Made by a program: the position numbers and the translations under genes. A stretch of 64,000 bases of DNA, from contig NZ_KV804704.1 of the NCBI RefSeq assembly GCF_001811425.1, positions 1 through 64,000 of the forward strand, written 5' to 3'. This DNA comes from Peptoniphilus_A sp001811425. GTDB lineage: Bacteria; Bacillota; Clostridia; Tissierellales; Peptoniphilaceae. Every line of letters begins with the position of its first letter. The stretch's first letter is position 1. Below the pieces are notes generated by a model. That model worked only from the letters and a program-made list of their open reading frames with translations, made no database searches and had not been told where the DNA came from. Below are positions 16,632-25,325 of this stretch, in pieces.

Positions 16632-18137
16632 ATGGAATTTGGAATTTTATCAATAGTTCCTCCAATAGTTGCCATTGCCTTGGCACTAATAACTAAAGAA
16701 GTAATAACTTCACTATTAATTGGAATTTTATCTGGAGGACTTATCTACACTGGCGGAAATATTATTGCCGCCTTGGAAACAGTTTTTGATTTAATGGGAA
16801 CTAAGCTAGGGGATAATGCCCTAATGCTAGTCTTTTTGACTATGCTTGGCTCTCTAGTAATGGTAATGAACATGGCAGGAGGATCCTTTGCCTATGGAAA
16901 GTGGGCAAGCAAAAAGATCAAGAGCAAAAAAATGGCTAAGCTTGCCACAGCTTTTCTTGGAATTTTAATCTTCATTGATGACTACTTCAACTGCCTAACA
17001 GTCGGCGCAGTTATGAAGCCAATTATTGACGAAAACAAAGTATCAAGGGCAAAACTTGCCCACATAATTGACTCCACTGCAGCGCCTGTATGTATTCTTG
17101 CACCAGTTTCATCTTGGGCAGCATCTGTAGTTGCAGTAATAGGAGATACTGGAGTAAAAAACCCAATGAGCGTCTTTCTTTCAACAATACCCATGAATGT
17201 CTACCCTATACTTACTCTTCTTTTAATCCTATATTTTTCAACAACAGATGTAGAAATGGGAGTAATGGAAAAGTATGAATTAAATGACACATCAAGAATA
17301 ATTGAAAAAGAAGATGTGGGCTATGAATATTCAAAGAATGGAAGAGTTTATGATCTTGTAGTGCCAATTGTAGTATTAATTTTTGTCACAGTAATGATGA
17401 TGCTAAAGACTGGAGGATTTTTCTCTGATGGAGTGGGAGCAGCAGCTGCCTTTGGCGATGCAAATGTAAACTTGTCCCTAGTAATAGGAGCCTTCTTTGC
17501 AATTGTCATTTCCTTTGTATTATATATTCCTAGAAAACTATTAAAGTTTGAAGAATTTATGAAGGGAATCGTAGAAGGAATGAAGACAATGGTATCTGCC
17601 ATAGTAATTCTTTCCCTTGCATGGACTATTGGTGGCATAACAAGTGACGAATTTTTAAACACAGGATCCTACATTGCATCACTAATTTCTAACTCAACAA
17701 TGCCAATGTGGCTTTTACCAGCAATAATTTTTGTGGTTGGAGCATTTTTGTCCTTCTCAACAGGAACAGCTTGGGGAACTTTTGGTATATTAATTCCAAT
17801 AATGGTGCCAATCCTAATGCACACAGACCACATGCACTTCTTGACAGTTGTCCTTGCAGCAATTTTTTCTGGCTCAGTATTTGGAGATCACTGCTCACCA
17901 ATTTCTGACACAACAATTTTGTCATCAGCAGGAGCAGGTTGTGACCACATAGCCCATGTGTCCAGTCAGCTTCCCTATGCAATTAGCGTAGGCTGTGCCT
18001 CAGCTCTTGCCTTCTTAATATCAGGCATAATAGGAAGGCCTGGACTTACACTTCCAATTGGAATAGTAATTCTTGCAGCAATTGTCTTTGTCCTAAAGAG
18101 AATGACAATAAATAAATATTTAAAAAATGAAAATTAA
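16632..18137 (+). CDS. NhaC-family Na+/H+ antiporter
   Basis: This 501-residue integral membrane protein has about 11-12 helices. It contains the NhaC-family patterns LGILIFIDDYFNCLTVGAVM, STAAPVCILAPVSSWAA and, in the second half, SFSTGTAWGTFGILIPI and GSVFGDHCSPISDTTI. These residues form the ion path in relatives that exchange Na+ or organic solutes (for example malate/lactate). Whether it is a pure Na+/H+ antiporter or a solute antiporter cannot be told. AAGGAGAAG lies before ATG 16632 and a terminator follows. Confidence 0.88.
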   Translation: MEFGILSIVPPIVAIALALITKEVITSLLIGILSGGLIYTGGNIIAALETVFDLMGTKLGDNALMLVFLTMLGSLVMVMNMAGGSFAYGKWASKKIKSKKMAKLATAFLGILIFIDDYFNCLTVGAVMKPIIDENKVSRAKLAHIIDSTAAPVCILAPVSSWAASVVAVIGDTGVKNPMSVFLSTIPMNVYPILTLLLILYFSTTDVEMGVMEKYELNDTSRIIEKEDVGYEYSKNGRVYDLVVPIVVLIFVTVMMMLKTGGFFSDGVGAAAAFGDANVNLSLVIGAFFAIVISFVLYIPRKLLKFEEFMKGIVEGMKTMVSAIVILSLAWTIGGITSDEFLNTGSYIASLISNSTMPMWLLPAIIFVVGAFLSFSTGTAWGTFGILIPIMVPILMHTDHMHFLTVVLAAIFSGSVFGDHCSPISDTTILSSAGAGCDHIAHVSSQLPYAISVGCASALAFLISGIIGRPGLTLPIGIVILAAIVFVLKRMTINKYLKNEN

Positions 18138-18141
18138 TTTT

Positions 18142-18170
18142 TAAGGCTAACTTTTTAGTTAGTCTTTTTT
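18142..18170 (+). terminator. Terminator after the antiporter gene
   Basis: GGCTAAC-TTTT-AGTTAGTC (one G-T pair) followed by T7. Confidence 0.8.
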
Positions 18171-18275
18171 TATAAAATTTTACAAAGATATAATTTTTGT
18201 CAAAAATTTGCCTTTAACTATTTAAAAAATTTGCAAAGTGGTATATATTTTAAAGAAGAAAGTAAGGGGTGCATT

Positions 18276-18788
18276 ATGAGCTTTCAAATTGAAAAGAAAA
18301 ATATTTTAGATTACGAAGTTGACGCAATAGTGAATGCAGCAAACGCTGAATTAAAAAGAGGCGGCGGAGTCTGCGGACAAATTTTTAAAGAAGCCAGTGA
18401 CAAAGGCTTAGAAGAAGAATGTAATAAACTTGCACCAATAAATCCTGGCGAATCTGTTATTACAAAGGGTTATAATTTAAAATCAAAATACATAATTCAT
18501 TCAGTTGGACCAATTTATTTTGATGGCAATAAAGGAGAAAGAGAAACCTTAGAAGCAGCCTATAGGTCTGCCCTTTCCTTAGCAGTGGAAAATAATTTAA
18601 AGAGCGTGGTATTTCCACTCCTATCATCAGGTATCTATGGCTATCCCCTTGATGAAGCAGCAGAAGTGGCAGTCTACACAATAAGAGACTTTATAAGGGA
18701 TAAGGACCTTGATGTGACAATATCTGTCCTTAATGACAATGTAGTAAAAGTTTTGAAAAAGAAAAACAAAGAATGGATTGAAAGATAA
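18276..18788 (+). CDS. Macrodomain protein (ADP-ribose / O-acetyl-ADP-ribose hydrolase-like)
   Basis: This 170-residue single macrodomain has the ADP-ribose-binding patterns VDAIVNAANAELKRGGGVCG (Asn of NAAN, Gly-rich loop), HSVGPIYFDG and FPLLSSGIYGYPLDEAA. Relatives (YmdB, MacroD) remove ADP-ribose from proteins or deacetylate O-acetyl-ADP-ribose in the cytoplasm. ATG 18276 follows AAGGGGTG; an upstream in-frame TTG at 18231 lacks a site. It is monocistronic with its own terminator. Confidence 0.88.
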   Translation: MSFQIEKKNILDYEVDAIVNAANAELKRGGGVCGQIFKEASDKGLEEECNKLAPINPGESVITKGYNLKSKYIIHSVGPIYFDGNKGERETLEAAYRSALSLAVENNLKSVVFPLLSSGIYGYPLDEAAEVAVYTIRDFIRDKDLDVTISVLNDNVVKVLKKKNKEWIER

Positions 18789-18821
18789 AATTTCATGAAA
18801 ATTTTTTAGAATGAAATGAGA

Positions 18822-18850
18822 AAAGGACCTGCAGAGCAGATCCTTTTTTT
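18822..18850 (+). terminator. Terminator after the macrodomain gene
   Basis: AAAGGA-C-CTGC-AGA-GCAG-A-TCCTTT followed by a T run. The T run overlaps the stop codon of the convergent small gene. Confidence 0.85.
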
Positions 18851-19025
18851 AGTATAACAATCTTTTTATTTCATTTCTCATTCTTATTTTGCCAGCGTGG
18901 TAGGCAACCTTGCCTGCCCTCTTTGGATTTAAGAGGGGTCTTAGTTTTATTCTTCTCCTTCTTCTTTTTGGCTTTATAAGTTTTATAAAGGCAATAAGTT
19001 TAATTAGGCTCTTTAATTTTTTCAT
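18849..19025 (-). CDS. Small highly basic protein (58 aa), downstream of the PBP gene
   Basis: An open frame of 58 codons follows the PBP gene on the same strand: MKKLKSLIKLIAFIKLIK, then a PKRRRRR block, and a C-terminal KIRMRNEIKRLLY. It is very rich in Lys/Arg with an amphipathic N-terminal stretch. A perfect AGGAGG lies 5 bp before ATG, only 8 bp beyond the PBP stop, so it is probably translated from the PBP mRNA. I recognise no family. It could bind membrane phospholipid, nucleic acid or the PBP tail. Confidence 0.62.
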   Translation of the reverse strand: MKKLKSLIKLIAFIKLIKPKRRRRRIKLRPLLNPKRAGKVAYHAGKIRMRNEIKRLLY

Positions 19026-19033
19026 ATTTCCTC

Positions 19034-21928
19034 CTATTTTTTCTTCTTACTTGTTTTACTTGTCTTTATCTTATCTGAAGATTTTTTTGATTTTTCTTGT
19101 TTTGATGATTTTTTTGCTTTATCTTTTTTTGGTGAATTATTTTCTTCCTCGCCAAATTCATTATACCATTCTCTAGTGTGAACATCGCAGTGTTCCTTTG
19201 GAAGAGTCATATAGTCGTCAGGATAAATTCCGTAGTGGTCCTTGGCGTCATACTTTTCTTTTCTCTCGAAGCGAACTGTGTATAGGACTGACTCTGATGG
19301 GCAAAACTGCGTTGCAAGTTTATTGGAGTCCTTGCAAATTAAATATTTTTTAAACAAGTCGTCTTGCTCACTTGGCTCAGTGCCAGAAATATATTTTTCA
19401 CTGTAAGATGCGCCTGCGTAATCGCTCATCTTTGTGGCAAGCTTGCCGCTCTTTGACGAAATTTTTCTCGTGACAATATAGGATGGGTCTTCGTCAAAAT
19501 TTTCAGCCTTGCTCAAATTTTTTGTCATTGTGTTAAATAAATCGATTGCAGATGACTTATCTGATGCAAGAGAAATTTTTGGCGAGTCTGCTCCTAGCCA
19601 AAGGGAAATTGTGTGGCTCTTGTTAAATCCATTGACAAAATAATCTGAATTGACCTTGTTTTGTCCCAGGTAAGCGCCAGTTTCTGACTTGCCAATGTGG
19701 GCTCCCCTTGCGTTGCCCCTATCACTATTGGAAATAAATACATCCTTTAAAAGGTGAGAAGTCTTTTCGTCAAAAAGTTTTTTCTTCTTGTTGGAGTTGT
19801 CAATAATTATATTTCCACTTGGGTCTTCAATTTTTAAAATTGCCGTTTCTTCCTTGTAGACTCCGTCATTGGAAATTGTCTGATACATCTTTGATAATTG
19901 AGAAAGACTTATGCCAACTTGCATATTGCCAAGGGCAAGAGACTCCAAGTTTTCGTCATTTTTCTTTTTGTTGTCCCTGTGGTCTATAAAATAATCATCG
20001 CCATCTTCTCTTATTATTTCAAATTTTTTGAGGACATCTATGGCCTTGTCCTTTCCAATTTCCTTTAGGACTTCAGCTGCAATGACATTGGAAGAATTTT
20101 CCATGGCAAGGCGAAGAGTCATGAGACCCTTAAAGGAATCATAATAATTGTGTGGCCAAAACATTCCGTCAACAGTTGTTGGCACATCGTCATAAACATC
20201 GCCAAGAGTTTTTCCCTCCATAAGGGCAGGTAGGTAGACAGAAAAAGGTGTTAGAGCAGAGCCAGGCTGCCTGTAGGAGTCCGTTGCACGATTTAAAATT
20301 TTCGCATTCTTTGTCCTTACATCAAGGCCGCCAATTATTCCCTCAACGAAGCCACTGTCATTGTTGACAACAATAATGGCAGATTGTGGTTGCATAAGAG
20401 GGCTTGGGTTGAAGTCAAAATATTTATTTGAAATAATCAACTTGTCATTTTCAACTCTATAAAAGTCTGGATAGTCCTTTAAGTAGGCTCCGTCAATAAT
20501 TAAATAATTGTTTTTAAGTTCTCCTGCACCTTCTTCAATTTTTAGGCCGCCAATTTCATAAGTGTTTAAAATTTTATTGTCGTCAATAATGTAGGCGTCT
20601 ATGATGTCAATTTTTTGTACCAAGTCCTTGAAGTAAAGGCTCTTAATTTTTAAATCGCCATGAGAGGAGATGCTGTAAGATGATTTTGGAATAACCAAAT
20701 TAAAATTCTCGTCTAAAATATTGTTGCGAGCAAAATATAAAATTTCGTCGCCAAAGATAATGTTGTTGCCTTCATCGAAGTTTAAGTTTAACATCCTGCT
20801 GCCGCCACTTGATGACCTATTTAACAAAAAGTTTTTGAAATTTTCGTACTTGTCTTCTAAGTCCTTTTGAATATTTTCATCAATTGTGGAGTAAACCTTG
20901 TAGCCGCCAGTGAAAAGTTTGTGCTCGCCTTCTTCCAAAGATGTCTTATAAAAATCAGCAAGGTACCTAGAAGCCTCTTTTTTTATGTAGTCAGTGGAAT
21001 AGGTAGACATTGTGTGATTTTTAAAATTGCGAGGGTTTAGGGCGCTTACTATGTCATAATTTTTTGCACGTTCGTAGTCCTTGTCGTCAATGTAGCCAAG
21101 CTCGTGCATTCTCATTAAGACAGTTTTTTGCCTCTTAAAGGCGTCATCATTTAAAACCATGTATAAATCTTTTCCGTCAATTTCGCGAGTGCCAATGACC
21201 TTAAAATCTTCCTTTAAATATTCTTGGGGGACAGATTTAAAGGGCGAATAATTTGTTGGGGACTTTGGTATGCCAGCAAGAAGGGCAGCTTCGGCAATGT
21301 TAAGGTCCACTGCATCCTTAGAAAAATAAGTTTGAGCAGCTGCTTCAATGCCATAGGCACCTTGTCCCAAGTTGATTCTATTTAAGTAGGCTTCCAAAAT
21401 TTCATTTTTGTCTAGGACATCTTCCACGCGAAGAGAAAGGTAAGCCTCTTGAATTTTTCTGCCAAGAGTTTTTTGGTTAGTGAGATAAACTGAACGCACC
21501 AGTTGCTGAGTTATAGTTGAGCCACCACGCAAAAGAGAGCGAGACTTTATATTTGCGGCAATGGAAGATGCTATTCCAATGGGGTCCAGACCCTTGTGCT
21601 TATAAAATCTGTGGTCTTCAATAGCTATGAAGGCATTTTTTACATTGTCGGGAATGTCATCTATGTCAATTAGTGTTCTATACTCAAGAGATTCAATTTT
21701 TTCAATTAAATTTCCCTCTTTAGAATAAATATAGGAGCTCTGATTAAAGGAAGAGCTCAAATTATTTAAGTCTGTGGCAGGAGTTTTTGAAATAATTGAA
21801 ACGATAAGTGCTGAAAAAAATGAAATAATTAAAACAAAAATTAAAAGCAGAATTAAAAGTCCAATTTTAATTTTTTGACCCTTATTTAAATTTTTAAAAT
21901 TATTTTTAAATTGTTGAAAATTTTTCAT
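19034..21928 (-). CDS. Class A penicillin-binding protein with degenerate transpeptidase motifs
   Basis: This 964-residue protein has a short cytoplasmic tail, one transmembrane helix (about 22-47), a GT51 glycosyltransferase domain (E104-DHRFYKHKG, GGSTITQQL, RKIQEAYLSLRVE: all catalytic motifs present) and a C-terminal transpeptidase fold. In the latter the SxxK tetrad reads S557-A-L-T560 with Lys replaced, and the KTG motif reads K747-S-E; only the SSN motif (612-614) is intact. Glycan polymerisation should work, but acylation by peptide or beta-lactams is doubtful. The tail is Lys/Ser rich. The domain spacing is longer than in E. coli PBP1a. ATG 21928 follows AAAGGAG; an ATG 18 bp earlier overlaps that site. 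Confidence 0.87.
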   Translation of the reverse strand: MKNFQQFKNNFKNLNKGQKIKIGLLILLLIFVLIISFFSALIVSIISKTPATDLNNLSSSFNQSSYIYSKEGNLIEKIESLEYRTLIDIDDIPDNVKNAFIAIEDHRFYKHKGLDPIGIASSIAANIKSRSLLRGGSTITQQLVRSVYLTNQKTLGRKIQEAYLSLRVEDVLDKNEILEAYLNRINLGQGAYGIEAAAQTYFSKDAVDLNIAEAALLAGIPKSPTNYSPFKSVPQEYLKEDFKVIGTREIDGKDLYMVLNDDAFKRQKTVLMRMHELGYIDDKDYERAKNYDIVSALNPRNFKNHTMSTYSTDYIKKEASRYLADFYKTSLEEGEHKLFTGGYKVYSTIDENIQKDLEDKYENFKNFLLNRSSSGGSRMLNLNFDEGNNIIFGDEILYFARNNILDENFNLVIPKSSYSISSHGDLKIKSLYFKDLVQKIDIIDAYIIDDNKILNTYEIGGLKIEEGAGELKNNYLIIDGAYLKDYPDFYRVENDKLIISNKYFDFNPSPLMQPQSAIIVVNNDSGFVEGIIGGLDVRTKNAKILNRATDSYRQPGSALTPFSVYLPALMEGKTLGDVYDDVPTTVDGMFWPHNYYDSFKGLMTLRLAMENSSNVIAAEVLKEIGKDKAIDVLKKFEIIREDGDDYFIDHRDNKKKNDENLESLALGNMQVGISLSQLSKMYQTISNDGVYKEETAILKIEDPSGNIIIDNSNKKKKLFDEKTSHLLKDVFISNSDRGNARGAHIGKSETGAYLGQNKVNSDYFVNGFNKSHTISLWLGADSPKISLASDKSSAIDLFNTMTKNLSKAENFDEDPSYIVTRKISSKSGKLATKMSDYAGASYSEKYISGTEPSEQDDLFKKYLICKDSNKLATQFCPSESVLYTVRFERKEKYDAKDHYGIYPDDYMTLPKEHCDVHTREWYNEFGEEENNSPKKDKAKKSSKQEKSKKSSDKIKTSKTSKKKK

Positions 21929-22104
21929 AGTTACTCCTTTTTTCAATTATAACATTTTAAGAAGATGATTACTATTATGTTAATTAGCTAAATAGTATTC
22001 TATTGGTTTTTTATTAAGTGATTGTAGTATAATGTTATTACATATAAGAATTTTATAAAAAATAATTTTAAGTTAGTAATGTAGTAAAATAAGGGTATAA
22101 TATT

Positions 22105-22353
22105 ATGACAAAGAAAGATAAGTTAATAAAAGATTTTAGAAGTGCTTCCGCAAAAAACAAATCATATAAAGATTTGGTAAAACTTGCAGGTTATTTGGAT
22201 TTAAAAATTCAACAGGGACAGGGTTCTAGGTTTAAAATTTTTGATGCGAAAAATAGAAAATTATTAGAGTTACATAAAAAAAGTGAAGATCAAAACTTTA
22301 GAGAATATGAAATAAAATATATAAGAGAAATGTTAGATAAGCTAGGGGTGTAA
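22105..22353 (+). CDS. HicA-like type II toxin (mRNA interferase fold)
   Basis: This 82-residue protein starts KKDKLIKDFRSASA and continues KDLVKLAGYLDLKIQQGQGSR, F-K-I-F-D, then LLELHKKSED and a terminal helix. This is the order of the HicA-type double-stranded RNA-binding-like fold used by mRNA interferases. The usual catalytic His of GSH is Arg here (GSR), as in a subgroup of relatives. The partner begins 1 bp after its stop. TATAAT at 22028-22033 may be its promoter. Confidence 0.72.
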   Translation: MTKKDKLIKDFRSASAKNKSYKDLVKLAGYLDLKIQQGQGSRFKIFDAKNRKLLELHKKSEDQNFREYEIKYIREMLDKLGV

Positions 22354-22354
22354 T

Positions 22355-22576
22355 ATGAAATATTTAAAACACAATGGTTATATAGGAGACATTAATTTTT
22401 CTGAGGAAGATAATTTGTATTATGGCAAGATTCAAGGAATTTATGCAATAGTTGCCTATGATGGAAAAAATTTAGAGGAATTAAAAGAAGATTTTAAGGA
22501 AGCTATCAAAAGTTATGAAGAGGATTTTGAAACAGAAAAAGCTATAAAGAGTTTTGATGATGCTCTAGTAGTTTAA
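22355..22576 (+). CDS. HicB-like type II antitoxin (short form)
   Basis: This 73-residue protein has the HicB partial RNase-H-like fold: NGYIGDINFSEEDNLYYGKI, then AIVAYDGKNLEELKEDFKEAI. HicB antitoxins bind and block HicA and often repress their own operon through a C-terminal DNA-binding domain; this form is too short to have one, so autoregulation would need another mechanism. It is tightly coupled to the toxin gene and followed by a terminator. Confidence 0.78.
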   Translation: MKYLKHNGYIGDINFSEEDNLYYGKIQGIYAIVAYDGKNLEELKEDFKEAIKSYEEDFETEKAIKSFDDALVV

Positions 22577-22585
22577 ATTTTATGA

Positions 22586-22614
22586 GACAAGGCTATTGAA
22601 GCCTTGCTTTTTTT
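22586..22614 (+). terminator. Terminator of the HicAB-like operon
   Basis: CAAGGCT-ATTGA-AGCCTTG followed by a C and T7. Confidence 0.88.
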
Positions 22615-22654
22615 ATGCAAAATTTTTTTAAAAGAGGAATTTGTCATTATGTAG

Positions 22655-22660
22655 TATAAT
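22655..22660 (+). promoter_or_regulatory. -10 element placing hflX transcript start on its ATG
   Basis: TATAAT ends 7 bp before the A of ATG 22667, so a normal start site would coincide with the first coding base. No purine-rich ribosome binding site lies in the gap. No good -35 is seen. Confidence 0.45.
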
Positions 22661-22666
22661 GTAGTC

Positions 22667-23956
22667 ATGGATAATGTTTATTTAGAGAATTTAAATTCAA
22701 ATAAAAAATTAGAGAGAGTTATTATTGTTGGCACAAATATTGGCGCCTACCCTCACAGCCTTGAGACTTCTATGAAGGAGCTTAGTGACCTTGTCTTTGC
22801 AGATGGGGCAGAGGTTGTTGGTGAAGTTACGCAAAATATTTTAAAGTTCAATCCAAAATATTTAATTGGCTCAGGTAAGGTTGACGAGATAAAGGAAATG
22901 GTTGAGCTCTTAGAAGTTGATGCCGTTGTCTTTAACGACGAGCTTTCTGGCATACAAGTTAGGAACTTGGAGAAGAGAATAAAGAAAAAAGTAATTGACA
23001 GGACTAATTTAATCCTAGATATTTTTGGACTTCGTGCCACAACTTATGAGGCTAAGCTTCAAGTTGAGCTTGCCATGCTAGAGTATCAACTGCCTAGACT
23101 TCTTGGCATCGACGGATGGTCAAGGACTGGCGGTGGAATTGGTACCAGGGGACCTGGTGAGCAAATTATTGAAACTGACAGGAGAAGGTTAAAGAGAGAA
23201 ATCGACAAGATTAAGGAGAAGCTTGACAAGGCAAAGAAGACTAGAGACACGACTAGGACCAGAAGACTTGATTCCAACATTCCCATTGTCTCCCTTGTTG
23301 GCTACACCAACGCAGGCAAGTCCACAATCTTAAATAGATTAAAGGATGAGGACTCAGGAGAGGTCTCTGTGAGAAATATGCTCTTTGAAACTCTTGACCC
23401 ATCTTCAAGAAAGGCAAGGCTCCTTTCTGGTCGTGAGTTTATAATTTCCGACACTGTTGGTTTTGTTTCCAAGCTTCCTACAAAAATCGTTGAGGCTTTT
23501 AAGTCAACTCTTGAAGAAATCAAGTATTCTGATTTAATTCTTCATGTCATTGACGCATCAAGCGAGGACTTAGAAATTCAGTACAAGACTACTATGTCTA
23601 TTTTAAAGGACATTGATGTCTTAGATAAAAATATAATCACAGTTTTTAACAAGGTGGATAAGGTAAATACAGAGGACATAAATCTTCCCCTAAAGGTTTT
23701 GCCAGAGAAAAAGATTTATATTTCTGCCAAAAATGACGAGAACATGGATGGGCTTTTAAAGATCATAGAAGACAATCTCAAGGAAAAATATTTTGATGTT
23801 AAATTAAAATTTGCCTACAGCGACACAGATTTACTCTACAAGTTAGTGGAAAAATTTGATGCAAAACCAATATATGAAGATGATGGAATTTATTTGGAAT
23901 TAAAGCTCGAAGAAAGGGAATACGAAAAAGTAAAGGATTATGTTGTAAATGTATAA
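22667..23956 (+). CDS. hflX: GTPase HflX
   Basis: This 429-residue ribosome-associated GTPase rescues or splits stalled 70S ribosomes. The HflX N-domain (KLERVIIVGTN to LDIFGLRATTYEAKLQVELAM), the Gly-rich linker SRTGGGIGTRGPGE and the G domain with G1 GYTNAGKST, G3 DTVGF and G4 NKVD are all intact, followed by the C-terminal domain. The usual start context is missing: ATG 22667 is the only position that preserves the N-domain, yet no ribosome binding site precedes it. The stop overlaps the next gene by 8 bp. Confidence 0.92.
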   Translation: MDNVYLENLNSNKKLERVIIVGTNIGAYPHSLETSMKELSDLVFADGAEVVGEVTQNILKFNPKYLIGSGKVDEIKEMVELLEVDAVVFNDELSGIQVRNLEKRIKKKVIDRTNLILDIFGLRATTYEAKLQVELAMLEYQLPRLLGIDGWSRTGGGIGTRGPGEQIIETDRRRLKREIDKIKEKLDKAKKTRDTTRTRRLDSNIPIVSLVGYTNAGKSTILNRLKDEDSGEVSVRNMLFETLDPSSRKARLLSGREFIISDTVGFVSKLPTKIVEAFKSTLEEIKYSDLILHVIDASSEDLEIQYKTTMSILKDIDVLDKNIITVFNKVDKVNTEDINLPLKVLPEKKIYISAKNDENMDGLLKIIEDNLKEKYFDVKLKFAYSDTDLLYKLVEKFDAKPIYEDDGIYLELKLEEREYEKVKDYVVNV

Positions 23957-24581
23957 TTCAATTTTAAAAAAGGGAAAAGCTGAAATTGAAATAAAAAAAT
24001 CTATTTTCATTGGCAGAGCTTTTTTCGTAAAAAGTGAAGAGGAAGCACTTGAAATTTTAAAAGATGTAAAGGAAATTGAAAGGTCTGCAACGCACAACTG
24101 CCATGCCTACATTATTGGCGAAGATGGACTTACTCAGAGGTATTCTGACGACGGTGAGCCATCTGGCACAGCTGGAGTTCCAATGCTTGAAGTCCTAAAA
24201 AAAGAAGATATGAGAAATGTCCTTGTCATTGTCACTCGTTACTTTGGCGGCACAAAGCTTGGAGCAGGTGGACTTGTGAGAGCTTACACTGATGCAGTTG
24301 TAAAGGCCCTTGACCATGCTAAAAGAGTTGTTAGGAAAAATTTCACAAGGACAAAAATAATTTATGACTACACTTTTCACGGCGCTATAATTAATTTACT
24401 TGCCAATGAAAATTTTAAAATCATTGAAGAAAATTACACAGATAAGGTTGAGGTCACAATTGACATTGGAGATGACAAAAGCATTTTAGACAAAATTAGA
24501 GACTTGACCTCTGCAAATTTTATAAGAGAAGACTTAGAAGAAATTGAACTTCCAACTATTGAGGGAAAAATTATTTATTAA
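23949..24581 (+). CDS. YigZ/IMPACT family protein
   Basis: This 210-residue protein of the YigZ (UPF0029/IMPACT) family has the signature SATHNCHAYIIGEDGLTQRYSDDGEPSGTAG in two halves and VTRYFGGTKLGAGGLVRAYT, followed by the C-terminal DUF1949-type alpha/beta domain. Bacterial relatives are of uncertain function; eukaryotic IMPACT regulates Gcn2. It overlaps hflX by 8 bp. Confidence 0.9.
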   Translation: MYNSILKKGKAEIEIKKSIFIGRAFFVKSEEEALEILKDVKEIERSATHNCHAYIIGEDGLTQRYSDDGEPSGTAGVPMLEVLKKEDMRNVLVIVTRYFGGTKLGAGGLVRAYTDAVVKALDHAKRVVRKNFTRTKIIYDYTFHGAIINLLANENFKIIEENYTDKVEVTIDIGDDKSILDKIRDLTSANFIREDLEEIELPTIEGKIIY

Positions 24582-24596
24582 AAACTAGGAGACATT

Positions 24597-25313
24597 ATGG
24601 ATTATAAAAAAGTTACAGAAGATTTAGTAAAATGGGTAGGAGACTACGCAAAAAAAGTTGGCGCCAAGGGATTTATTTTTGGCCTATCAGGTGGAATTGA
24701 TTCAGCAGTTATTGCTGCCATAGCCAAAAGAGTTTTTCCAGACAATTCTCTTGGTCTAATTATGCCTTGTGACAGCATAGAAAAGGATAGAGAAGACGCC
24801 CTAAAGGTTGCAAAGGCAATAAATTTAGAGACAAAGACAATTGACTTGACAAGCACCTTTGAAGAGCTCATGAAGGCATCCTTTACATCAGAAAATAAGA
24901 TGGCAAGGTCAAACATAAAGCCAAGACTTAGGATGACAACACTTTATTATTATGCCCAAGACCTTGGCTACCTAGTCCTTGGTCCATCAAATGCCAGCGA
25001 GTGGTATCTTGGCTACTCAACAAAATACGGCGACTCTGGTGCAGACATAATGCCAATTGCAAATATTTTAAAGACAGATATTTTTGAAATAGCAAAGGAA
25101 CTTGGTCTTCCAGAATTTATAATAAATAAAAAACCATCAGCAGGCCTTTGGCAAGGACAAACTGACGAAGATGAAATGGGCTTTACTTATGAAGTTCTTG
25201 ACGCCTACATCAGGGGAGAAAAAGTTCCAGAAAAAGAAATAAAAGAAAAAATCGACAGGATGCACAAAAACTCTTCTCACAAGAGAGTCATGGCTCCAAA
25301 ATTTGAAATTTAA
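24597..25313 (+). CDS. nadE: NH3-dependent NAD+ synthetase
   Basis: This 238-residue enzyme converts nicotinate adenine dinucleotide to NAD+ with ATP and ammonia. The PP-loop SGGIDSA, the GPSNASEW segment and KKPSAGLWQGQTDEDEMGFTYE match NadE. There is no N-terminal glutaminase domain, so free ammonia is used. Length is normal for the short bacterial form. TAGGAG precedes ATG 24597. Confidence 0.94.
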   Translation: MDYKKVTEDLVKWVGDYAKKVGAKGFIFGLSGGIDSAVIAAIAKRVFPDNSLGLIMPCDSIEKDREDALKVAKAINLETKTIDLTSTFEELMKASFTSENKMARSNIKPRLRMTTLYYYAQDLGYLVLGPSNASEWYLGYSTKYGDSGADIMPIANILKTDIFEIAKELGLPEFIINKKPSAGLWQGQTDEDEMGFTYEVLDAYIRGEKVPEKEIKEKIDRMHKNSSHKRVMAPKFEI

Positions 25314-25325
25314 AAGGGTGAAATT

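Noticed and set aside
18889..19176. Plus-strand frame at 18910-19176 (88 codons, hydrophobic)
   Set aside because: It is antisense to the basic 58-aa gene and the PBP tail; Lys codons read in reverse give Phe/Leu, mimicking a membrane protein.
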